From Dromaius novaehollandiae (lineage: Eukaryota > Chordata > Aves > Casuariiformes > Dromaiidae), in the NCBI RefSeq assembly GCF_036370855.1, contig NC_088099.1, forward strand, positions 145,097,017 through 145,161,016: 64,000 nt of DNA, given 5' to 3'. The notes beneath the pieces were generated by a model. It had not been told where the DNA came from. It did no database searches and saw only the letters and a list, made by a program, of their open reading frames with translations. The position numbers and the translations under genes are program-made. Of the stretch, positions 50,701-64,000 are shown in pieces; within the stretch, counting starts at the first letter, position 1, and every line of letters begins with the position of its first letter.

Positions 50701-53700
50701 AAAATGCTTGCTAGCCTTCCCATCCCTTCCCTTGAACAGGGCACCTCTCCACAGATTTCCTGTCATCGCTAACCTGAACCACTCAGGGTGCTTCCCTAAA
50801 TGAAGGCAGTTTAAGCAAAGTTGCTAAAAATAACATATGACAGTAAACTAAACAATAATCTTAAACTAGTTATTTTACAAAGGAAAACAATTTACTCAGA
50901 AATATAAACTGGGAAATTAAAATAAAAACGGGAGTATTCAGAGATAGCTATATCTCCAGTGGTAAGCCAACAAATATCTATATCCTGTGTTACGCCATCA
51001 GAAATGCACTTGCAAAAGCAAACTTCTAATGATTTCTTGTAAGGCACTGGCAATTTTTATGTTCCCTAGGCCAGTATGACATGACTAGACTTGTTTCACT
51101 CATTCTGGAGCTCACTAGCTGTTCATAATTTTGAATATTTTAGACAAGATTCCTACTGCAACTAGTAGATTTTTATCTGTTTTTTGATCTCTGCTTAAAT
51201 ATACCCAAATCCTGGGACTTACCACATCACAGTAGACTTTTCAAAAGTTTATGGCTACAACTCCTTTTTTTAACTCTTCGGCTGTTCTATACAGAAAGAA
51301 CACTACTGACCAGGCAACAAAATATTCTAAATTGTTTATTCCAGCAGACAGTTCAGGCCAAACTTTCCGTTGGTGCAAATTTTTGTAGCTCCACTGAAGG
51401 CTGCTCTGTGGTGTTGATCTATGGCTGCAGCAAAGTGTCTTCTGAAACACAACCTTTTTTATTTTGCTTGGAGGGCAGTGTTCTTGAAACTTAACTTCTA
51501 AGACATACCTTGCAACTTCCAGGAAAGGAGAGAATCTGAAGATCTTCTTATCAGACTAACTACTATTTTTAGAAATCTGCACCTCTGAATTTCTGATACA
51601 ATTTGGCCCTTGGCAGATGTAAATACCTTGTTGTACTGGCACTTTCTTTAAACTTGCTATATATGTATATTATATAAGTATGTGTATATATATGTATACA
51701 CACACATACATGCACTCTTCAGCATCTTTTTACTGAGCTGAAAGTACATTCAAGGTGTGCAAATATCCAAATATTCAAAATTGACAGTATGTAACCTCAG
51801 TACTTTCCCTGTACCCTAGGTAATAGGACTAGGTAACCATCTTTCTGTATTTAACCCCTTTTCCTCTACAGCTCTTTTCTTTCCTTCCTTCCTTCCTTTC
51901 TAATAGTAAAGTCCCTGGAAGGAAGACTGAGAAGCAATTTGAATTCTGATTCAACAGACCTGTACATTATTAGGATTCCAAATTCCCAATGACCTGAAAC
52001 AAAGAGCTGTATTTGTTTGCCTGACAATAAAGGGGATAGTTTGGTGCATGACCCTATGAAAATTGGATGAACATGTTTGCATTTGCTGTAAATGTGATTA
52101 TTATCAGAGAACACAGTCTGTCACTTCTAATAGCCTGAGAAGTGCAAAAGGAGAAAATAATGAATGCAGGTGTTCACACAAAGTTGTTATATAACTGAGA
52201 AGAGATTTTTTTGATGGAACTAAAAATGTAAGAAAAACTATTCTATTTTCATGTATTTTTATCTTACCAAAATAATATGTGCTGTTCATATTGGTAAAAG
52301 ACATAGGGCTAGGTTTTCAAAAGATCACAGAATTGTGTTGAAAAGTTCATAGAGAATTGTACAGAATGATCCATCTCAAACTGTGTCATACAGCATCCAC
52401 GTACCACTTGCACTTCTAGACTTCAATGTTATTTTCCTTTTTCTTCACTAAAGAGAGTTCTTCCCATTCTTTTCTCTCAGCTGACTATATGCTGTCTACA
52501 ATGCCATACATAATTAATTAGGATATTTTTTTCCTAATGCCTCATTTTACTGTCACTGGATTACATGTAATTGTTAGATGAGCCAAAGAGACTACTCTAT
52601 GAAGAAGTTGACATTGTTATTATTACCATTGTGTTTGAGGGGCTGGATGTGTGAGGTTCTAAAATATGGAGAAAAAGTTGCTTCAGGATTTCTCTGCAGA
52701 AATGCATTTGTGTGTGCTGCACAGATGGGCCCCCATTTGCACAGAACTTCCAATATTCAAATACTTGCGGCTGAACTGTTGGGAGAGATCACATACGTGA
52801 CCCTGGCCAGCCCCAGCTGTGGAGTAAAACACATTCACTTGCCTATCTTTTCTCGAATATGTCTCCGCTCTGCTACCATGTCTTGGGCTGTAGGTTTATA
52901 TGCTGCTGCCAGTGACAATTTTGCCTTCAGACCTTCTTGCCTTGCCCTTTTGCCTCTCCCCTCCTCAACTGCTCATTCCCACCCACAGTAGGACATCCCA
53001 TCACTTGTGTCCCGAAAGTTTGTGGGATGGTTTTATAAAATAAATCACTGGCTTCACTTGAGTTAAAAACAACACACAAAAAAGGCTTAGGGCGGGAATT
53101 CCTCTAGCTGCCATCTCTACTGAAGTTGATGTATCATGAAATTAGGGCCGCAGCTAAAGCATGGTAATCAGAATGTTAATACAATCATGACTCAATAGTG
53201 TGTGATCAGATGTCCAGACCCAAAGACAGTAAGGCTTCTTTAAGATATTATATATATTTTTTTTTGTAGAAGGGACTTAGAATGTCTCAGGTACACAGAG
53301 TTTTTTTCATTTTCCTCCAGGCCTGAAATGATGAAGGTGCTCTCTAAATTTTGAAATACGGCAATGCTCTACCAGTGACTTTTCTCCTACTGCTCTCACT
53401 CAAAGTTGTTCCTCTAAATACCATTATCTGGTGCTTTCTTAAACAAATCAGAGATATATCAGTATATCTAATTATATGTATACATAGTATGTATAACAAC
53501 AGATATAACAACCTTATAGGTTTTAGGAGGTGGGCAGAGGGAGAGGGATCTCCTTGAACACAAGTGCTCTCCAGATTGAATTAAATTATTTTCCTCTCAG
53601 TTGGAAATTTTGCTTCTGCCCTGTCAATAGTCGAAGTCAAAATACGGGTAGCATGGGAGAAGCACCAAGGGAGGAGGAATAGCCTTGCTTTTCCAGCATG

Positions 53701-55180
53701 CCTGAGTAGCATGCAGGGTCTCCATTCCCTGCCTGCTCATGTTCACTGCCCAATTTAGCACTGGCCTGGAGAGCCCCTGAGCCGGAGCAGTAGCAGACTC
53801 ACCTGGTAAAGGGACTGCTCCCCCTGGCTCCATTTGGCCACCAGGGCAGGCAGGAGAGTTGGATGGGGCAGTGGTGGCTGCTCTTAGAGCAGGGAGACCT
53901 CAGTGGGAGAAATACTGGTCTTCTTCCTGAGGCTGGCAGCTGCTCTCCAGGTCTCTGCATCCCGAGACATGTTTGTTGGAGACGGTGGCATGTGCTGCTT
54001 CACTTGGCTGTGTCGCCTCCTTTTACTTCTGCTGTTTAATGGCGTAATCACGGAGAGGAGCACAGCAACACATGCGGAGGGGTGGCACTGCTTGGTGTGG
54101 ATGCCAAACCGTTTTGCTGCAGCACTGCCTGAAGGACCTTCTCCCATACTTTAATTCTGAAGCATTTGTGTTACAAACCCCTCTCCATTCCCAGCTGCCA
54201 ACTGATTTTTAACAAAACAGTGGCTGTATAATACTGTTTAGGGAATCTTCATAGGCCTTCTGTTGCTTCTAGTGCTGCCTTTATCTGACTCGAACCAGCA
54301 CTTCGCTTATATAAAGGACTTTTTATGGACCACAGACCCTCAGGAGAGGCCTTCATCAGTACGGAAGGGAGATTTGGAGGGTGAAGGACAATATTGTGGA
54401 AGTTCCCACTTCTGCACATATTTCCCCACGCAGAGATCCCTTATTCCCCACAGATCTATGGATGTGATTTGGGCCCCAGAGACTAAAGTCTCTGACAATC
54501 ACTTCTTCAAGAAGTGCAGACTTTTTTTGTCTGAAAGCACTTCACATCACTGGAAACAAATAGTTTTACAATCTCTTAAGGTAAGTATTACATTCTCTTC
54601 TAATTTGGGGGCGAGGGGGGAGCTGAAGTTGCAGTGATACCCTTGAAAACAGCTCCCTCTTCAGGAGCTGTTCAGGGTTCCCCAAATTTATACGATACAT
54701 AAAATACAGATATTCAAACGGAATTGCACTGACAACCTCAGCAGGTCCACTGAGCTTGATCAGTGGGATCTGGGGCGACTATGAATGGGGAAAATCCCCT
54801 GTAATCGCCTGCTCCATCCCAGTGGGGACAGGGGGGCTGCCCTTGGGGAACTCGCCCTGTGGCAGCAGCTCATTTTGGGCAGGGTGCTGAGACCCCCGCT
54901 GTAGCCCAGGGGCACGGGACCCCCAACCGCAAACAGCCCTCACCCAGGCAGCCTGGGCCGCTTTTCGCTGCTGTGGGTGAGCTAGGCCAGGCCTCACAGG
55001 GCATCACAGAGCAACGCACAAAGATAATACTCTGAGTGTCAACACTACTATTTCCTTGCTGTGTCCAGACAGGCACCAGCTGGGCTGCACTGCCTTCTCC
55101 CCACTAACAGCAGAAATCTAGGGCGTCTTTCCTAGACTACACCGTAGGATTTACTGCAACTTTTCCTGGCTGAAACTTTA
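47781..55180. other. Intergenic DNA between ERICH5 and RPL30
   Basis: About 7.4 kb with no recognised gene. It contains low-complexity stretches: a TATG/TA/CA-rich tract at about 51657-51712 and a CCTT tract at about 51878-51899. A moderately GC-rich patch lies at about 54770-55000. Several open frames of 60-137 codons lack any family signature and show no splice continuity. Confidence 0.65.
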
Positions 55181-55935
55181 TTTCATGTCATGACCACGTT
55201 CTTAGCTGGCAAATGCCTGTTCATAAGGGTATTTTCGAAGAGAATTGCCCCCGAAGCCCGCTGGGCGGTTGCAGGGCAGGAGCAAGCTTCCCTGCAGGGT
55301 GGCAGCGCGGGATTGCCCGGTGGACGCCCCTGAGGGCAGCGAGGGATCGGGGGCACCCACGCAGGACCAGGCTGCACAGCAGAGCACCGCTGCCACCGTG
55401 GCCCGCAGTCCTCACGCACACCAGCACCAGCGAAGTGGCCGAGAGCCGCCGCCATGCACCCGGAGCCGAGCAGGGAACCGAGCTCAGGCCTGCGGCCAGA
55501 GCAGGCCGGGGGCTGCCGAGCAAGTTATTTTCTCCCTACTGTGATTTTTTACATCATCTTTGCGACAGAAGTGACAATCCCCACAGCGGGAGCGAGGCCA
55601 TGGCTCTTCCCTGATGGGCGCCCGAGGTCTCCCCTCAGGCTGTGACGAGAAGAACGGCATTTACGAACCGCGCTGTGAAACACGCAGCGCTGCGCAGCCG
55701 CGGGAGGGGGCAGCGCATGGCCGGCTCGACGCCGCTACCGCAGGGCGGGGCCCGGGGCCGCCCGCGGAGCTCAGCCAGGCCCCGCCCCCAGCGAGCTGCC
55801 ACCCAATGGCACCCCACGTTGGCGAAGCGCCGCTTGGCGCAGGCGCTGTGGCGCCTGGAGGAAGTGTGAACGGGTGGTGTCGCGCGGCTCTCGCGAGAGT
55901 TGCCGCGCGGGGGTACGCGATGCCTTGTAGGAGCT

Positions 55936-55946
55936 CCTTCCTTTCT
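55936..55946 (+). promoter_or_regulatory. RPL30: Probable RPL30 5' TOP tract and start site
   Basis: An 11-nt pyrimidine run (CCTTCCTTTCT) sits just before exon 1 of a ribosomal protein gene, where transcripts normally begin at a C inside such a tract. This predicts mTOR-dependent 5' TOP translational control. The exact initiating base is not determined. Confidence 0.65.
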
Positions 55947-55955
55947 GGCTGCCCG

Positions 55956-55969
55956 GCCATCTTGGCGGC
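55956..55969 (-). promoter_or_regulatory. RPL30: YY1 site just downstream of the RPL30 start
   Basis: On the minus strand this reads GCCGCCAAGATGGC, an ideal YY1 site. It lies in non-coding exon 1, where ribosomal protein genes often carry it. Confidence 0.75.
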
Positions 55970-56092
55970 GCGTCTCCGGTGAGCGGGGCTGGGCCGGGGG
56001 GCGCGGGCGGGCGCGAGGGGCCGCGACCGGGCACTAACCGCCTCCCCCTCTCTGTGTTCCAGTTCCCGCCCGACTCGGCGCGAGGCAGCAAC

Positions 56093-59463
<3,371 letters not shown>

Positions 59464-59487
59464 ATGCTGTAAAGGTGTTCTTTCTAC

Positions 59488-59493
59488 AATAAA
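59488..59493 (+). terminator. RPL30: RPL30 polyadenylation signal
   Basis: Canonical AATAAA 25 nt after the stop codon, with downstream T-rich sequence. Confidence 0.85.
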
Positions 59494-59509
59494 ACTGGTT
59501 ACAGATCTG

Positions 59510-61159
59510 TTTTAAGAAAAACTTGTACTGTATTATACCTTTGCTGGTTTTAGGGGACAAACTATATAAATGAAGATCCATTATCACTGCTGTGTTTCCT
59601 GTTCTGTTAGAAATACTTTCATGGGACAAAGCTTGCCTGGTGCCTTCTCTACAAGTTGTGCATTTCAAAAAGAATAATAAAATAAGAATTGTTCGTGGTA
59701 ACTATGATATCAAATCCCAACAGGAGGGGGCTTAGATTTTGGGTTTGGAGCACTAATACAAAAAATTTTTAAACTGGTCTCTTAAAATATGAATTCGCAC
59801 TTAGCGTGAGTTACAGGAGCAAATTTGTGATGGGGGGGGGGAAATCCAAGGGTTTGCTTGTACTAAAACCAATTGAAATCATTTTTATGAAGTCAGTCAC
59901 AAAGTACTAATAGAAATGGCGAATAGTATAGCTGCTAGGCATGATGTATACTGTCAGTAAGATATGAAGTTAACTTCTCAAAGCTGGTCTGAAATGAATT
60001 TTTTAGTTTCTGAAGATGGCATGTTAGAGACGGGTAACTTGAAGTTCTCTAGTCGCTGTTGGTGAAGGTGTCAGTATCTTTAGGATTTGGGTCAGTTTTG
60101 TCTGAGACAGTGGTTGCAGGATATTTCTTATTGATTATTAAATGTGGTGTCAGTGTTTTGCTGACTATGTGATAAAAGGAACACCAAACAAAAACCTGTG
60201 TGTATCAGCATCTTCACAGAACTTGCATTCTGTTTGCCAAAGTATGTTAAAGCCCAAGGTGCCTTTTAAAGCCAACTGTTACGTACCTATGCACGCTCAT
60301 TAGCTTCTCTGAGATCACTTAATCTAGCCTCTGCTGCAGCTACCTGTTTCCAGTATAGAACAGGTGAAGTTGTGAACTACCAGTTAGACAAAAGGTTAAC
60401 TAATGTGTCAAAGCAAAGAAGGAATTGCTGGTATCCATACCAGCAGATTTGCATCAGTTCAGGAAATAGTTTTGGTACTGCTGTTGGGCTGAAAGTAAAG
60501 CTAGCAGAAAAGTGCAGTCACTTCCAAGTGAAAGGAGAAGAACTTCAAGGTGCTTCAGTCTGCCAGAATGGCTGAAAGTAATTTGCTGCTTTCATTTGAG
60601 TCTCAGTTTTTGACAAGTGTGTTGCAAGTTGCACTGCCGACGGAATGGCTTCATGAGTAAAACACTGGTTGTGTTCAGGAGAGTTCAAGGATTACTGAAG
60701 CTGACTGAGGCCTGGAAGAGTAGGGAGAAGTAACCTGGTCTGGATGTGGCAAGAGAAAAGAACTTCAGATTATAATACCATGATAATCCAGCAGGTTTTC
60801 CACTTCACTTGTTTTACTTTAATCATAGTTCAAATACAAATGTATGAACTTGTATTTTCTCTTATAACTGATTTCACTGATCTACACTTGATGGAGAGGA
60901 AATATATGAAACCTGATTGCTGCAAATGCTGCCACACTACTTCTGTTATTATATTTGTATATATATGTATATATATATGTGTGTGTGTGTATGTATGTAT
61001 GATATATATATATATATATATATGTCCACACAGATAAAGTGCTTGAAATGGGGGAGTGAATGCAGGTGGGAAGCCCAGAAAAAATAAGCCAAATACATAG
61101 TATTCATACCCTAAAAATGCTTCACAACATGGAGGTTTCACTTCAAAAAAACCCAGCAT
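59510..61159. other. Convergent intergenic gap between RPL30 and MATN2
   Basis: About 1.6 kb separating two convergent 3' ends. It holds an (AT)/(TG) microsatellite at 60950-61024; no gene was recognised. Open frames in it are short and cross the microsatellite. Confidence 0.7.
60950..61024. repeat. Compound TA/TG/TATG microsatellite
   Basis: Alternating TA, TG, TATG and TA blocks over about 75 bp, downstream of both the RPL30 and MATN2 3' ends. Confidence 0.95.
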
Positions 61160-61165
61160 TTTATT
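61160..61165 (-). terminator. MATN2: Probable MATN2 polyadenylation signal
   Basis: Minus-strand AATAAA about 260 nt after the MATN2 stop codon. Confidence 0.55.
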
Positions 61166-61425
61166 ATTTTGCATAGCTTATTTCAGCTGTTTAGTTCTAC
61201 TTAATTAAAATTTTTGCTAGTTACTAAATTGTTTATACATACAAAAACTTTTCAACACTTATCTGCAATCAATGCAAGACAGTACATGTTGTATATAAAT
61301 GTGAGGGTCCAAAATGTTCTTTTCAACTTCAGACACAAGAATTTGTTAGTTTACTTTGAGCTGATCTAACAAAATAGCTCTTACAACTATGTATAAATAT
61401 ACAGTGTAGTATATACTTTAAATTT

Positions 61426-61475
61426 TCATCGGTATCTTAGCCTGTTTTCCAAGTCTTCCATTCTCTTTGTCATTT
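61426..61475 (-). CDS. MATN2: MATN2 (matrilin-2) last coding exon, C-terminal coiled coil
   Basis: On the minus strand an AG acceptor (61477-61476) is followed by 50 nt that read (E)MTKRMEDLENRLRYR and TGA (61428-61426). This is the C-terminal end of the matrilin-2 coiled coil that drives trimerisation of this extracellular-matrix adaptor (human ends EEMTQRMEALENRLRYR). The 3' UTR would run to the minus-strand AATAAA at 61165-61160. Position and orientation fit the human order, where MATN2 and RPL30 are convergent neighbours. No further MATN2 exon was found up to 64000, so the rest lies outside the window. Confidence 0.85.
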
Positions 61476-64000
61476 CTTCCAGTAGACAAAAGTTAAGGAA
61501 AGAGCTACTGAAAGTATTTATTAGTAGAAGAACAATCTGCCAGATGCCTGTTAACAATTCCCCCCCACACTCAGAATTTGAGGGTGAAACTCTAAGATGG
61601 TACTTGTTCTAGACTCTTCATACTGCAGTATTTAGCTTTTTAGAAAGATCTATTTTCAGAATCATGTCCATTGTAGTATTCCAGCTTTTTGCATTTCTTT
61701 ATCACCGAATTGCTGCATGATATGGGAGAGTGTTGCTGGAGAAATTACTCCTGGTTATGAGTTTGTGGCCCGTAAATCTGGTCTTATTTTTCCTCTTTCG
61801 TACCCTTCCCTCTCTGACTTCAATAGCTTAATACCTTTATTTTCTTTTCTACTTTGCTGAGCTGAGAAAGCTGTGTGAAGCCCTATTCATTGCCAGGAAT
61901 GCCTCTCAACAGGGATTTTGGGCTGCTGCTTTTCAAAAAGCCTTGTGGTTTTGAAAACTGTTGGCCATTTTCCTTAATTTTAAAGGGAAGCTAGCTGTTT
62001 ATCGTAGTTAATTCTGTGTGGAAGCTGTCTCAGTCGCCTTCAGAGCTATTTGTAAGCTCAGAGTAGATCATAAAACCTTGTATAGCTCCATGACTGCAGA
62101 AGGAATGCCTGCCAATCTTTTTATCTTCCTGGCCTATGGTGGTGAAGTAGGGTGTCTTTGTTTTTACAAAGAGTACTTGGATCCTCTAAAGCAGTGGTTT
62201 TCAGGCAGTGAGGTGTGGCATAGAGTATAACAAGCCCCAGGGAATGCTAGGACTGGCTCTGCTGAAAGGAAGAAGCTGCAGCAGTATGAGGCTATGTACA
62301 GCAAGCATCACTTCTCTGATAGCAGTCCTATTGATTGAAGGTGCTTACGTTGCAGGAGGAGGATGCACCTGTACCATTTACCTCCAGAGCCACAATAATG
62401 CTGTAAAGCTGGAGCTAGAGGAATCTGAGGCAAAGAGGGGACCTAGCAACAAAAGATCTGTCAGTGAGGCCTACTTTTGCAGGACTGAGTTGCTGTACCC
62501 TCTGCTCACTCCTTTTTCTAGTGGAATTTACGGTCTTGATTTGAACATTATAAGGTGTTACATAACGAAAAAGGGAAAGGGACCTCACTTCACACGTATC
62601 TAATAGCAGTAAAGTTCTTAGGTGGGCAAGTTAGCTAGTTCTAGGTTAGCATATATGTAATGTGCTGACCTTACAGCGAAGCTGCATTTTGGGAATTGGA
62701 AGCTTTTTGTGCTCACTTCTTTCCCCTTCTTGTGCCACTGCTGCTTTGTTTTCCTGGCTTTCTTCAAGATTCCAGCCAGTGGTCCTTATACTTCTTTCCC
62801 AAATGTTCAGTAAGTCCATCTTTTCTGAGCTGCTGAATATCATGTTTCACTTGCTGCTCTTCTGGGCTGTTCATCTGAGGTGCCTCTCCCATGGAGGCAT
62901 ATATTCATTAAATATTCTCTTCCATATTACCTAAAGCTTGTAATAAGGAGGGGTTTACCTGCGTATACTTGTAGCAGTATAAACTCTTGCTTGTACACCT
63001 GCTCTAGGAAAAACCATCTACATGGAATTCTGATGTCCTAGTAAATGTTACGTTGCAGGCAAAACTGCAGAGGGCTCTGCTAGCCTGACTTTGACAGACT
63101 GTTAACTCCACAGGTGCCTCTTTCTGAAGGTGTTCTTGTCTAGGAAGCACTTAATTATGAGTTATTTAAATTGCTGCACTCTTCTGGGCAGAAAATAAGT
63201 CTTTATTGGTTTTGCACACAATTTTTACCAAGACTTAAATAGAAGATATGATATCTTCTTACTAGTTAATTTGATTAGGCAGAAGCAGCTTTCATGAAGA
63301 AAATATGCAGAAATTTGCTGCATAAATATTGCATAATGCAAAATACTGCAGAAAGTTGTATTGCCAATTTACTGTTTTCTTGTGAGACATCTGGTGGATA
63401 TTACAGGTATTTTAAAAGCTTCTGCACTAACTCCCTTAAAAAGCCACAGTAATGTGCATCCCCCTCCTCCAAAAAAGCCAGAGATCTGCACTTAACCCCT
63501 TTTTACTCTGCATATTTGTTTGTGTGAAGTCAATCAGACCCCATGTCCTCTGAATAACACTGCCACTCTTCATTTGGAATATTATTTTAAATGACTTACA
63601 GCATTTGGTGCTTTGCCTAGCAGTTCCAGAGAGAAGTATCTCTGGTAGTCTGATGTAATGTTTTCCTGTAGCCAGTAAGTGCTACTTGGATAGTATCTGA
63701 AGAAGTAAAACAATCAAAGCAAACAATATTAGCCTTGAATTTTACCAGTTGTTTCCTTGCTGTCCCTGAAGGTGTTTACTGTTATGGATTATTCAAAATT
63801 AAGATCCTTACTAATATTTTGGTCCCTTTTCTGAAGGAGAGAGAGATTTCAAGTCTTAACAGCCTTGCTGCTTGGAGTTTTAACATTACTAAGTAGTTCA
63901 GCTTTTCATCAGAACAGACTGGTCTGAGCCCATGGAGGTGGTTTAGGCTTGATGGGTTATATTAATCATTCCTTGTAGCTTATCCCTCTCTTGTGTGTTT
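61476..64000. other. MATN2 last intron (partial)
   Basis: Sequence upstream of the last MATN2 exon on the minus strand. I searched it for the preceding coiled-coil exon and for EGF-like or VWA exons and found none. No other feature was recognised. Confidence 0.6.

Noticed and set aside
52578-52991. 137-codon plus-strand open frame
   Set aside because: No recognisable domain or splice continuity and ordinary intergenic composition; best explained by chance.

Overview
The window is nuclear DNA from a vertebrate, almost certainly a bird. Genes have many small exons with GT-AG introns, promoters are CpG islands, and the identifiable LINE fragments are CR1 3' ends, the main avian interspersed repeat. 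I identified genes by joining exons by eye on both strands, checking splice phase at every junction, and comparing the translations with vertebrate families from memory. No database search was run.

Layout, left to right. (1) 242-20601, minus strand: the complete POP1 coding region in 15 exons (about 1015 residues), the large protein subunit of RNase P and RNase MRP. Its introns hold a CR1 fragment, a tRNA-like sequence and a broken lysine-rich open reading region of unknown parentage. (2) 20602-21001: a CpG-rich head-to-head promoter with NRF1 and ZNF143-type motifs, shared by POP1 and RIDA. (3) 21002-28123, plus strand: RIDA (2-iminobutanoate/2-iminopropanoate deaminase), 6 exons, 137 residues. 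(4) 28.5-40.1 kb: intergenic DNA with a CR1 fragment and one nearly full-length Tigger1-type pogo DNA transposon (37001-39389). (5) 40426-47342, minus strand: ERICH5, 3 exons, about 209 residues, with a (CCG)n-encoded polyproline run after an MGC acylation signal. (6) 47.8-55.2 kb: intergenic DNA with no recognised gene. (7) 55937-59493, plus strand: RPL30 with a YY1/TOP-type promoter and an intronic H/ACA snoRNA (SNORA72 by position). (8) 61160-61475, minus strand: the last coding exon and 3' UTR of MATN2, convergent with RPL30. The rest of MATN2 lies beyond the right edge.

The order MATN2-RPL30-ERICH5-RIDA-POP1 matches human 8q22, so the locus is a conserved syntenic block. Two genes concern RNA machinery: POP1 in tRNA and rRNA processing, and RPL30 in the ribosome together with its hosted pseudouridylation-guide snoRNA. 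The most unexpected item is the Tigger1-like transposon, which closely resembles the placental-mammal family and is not typical of avian repeat content.
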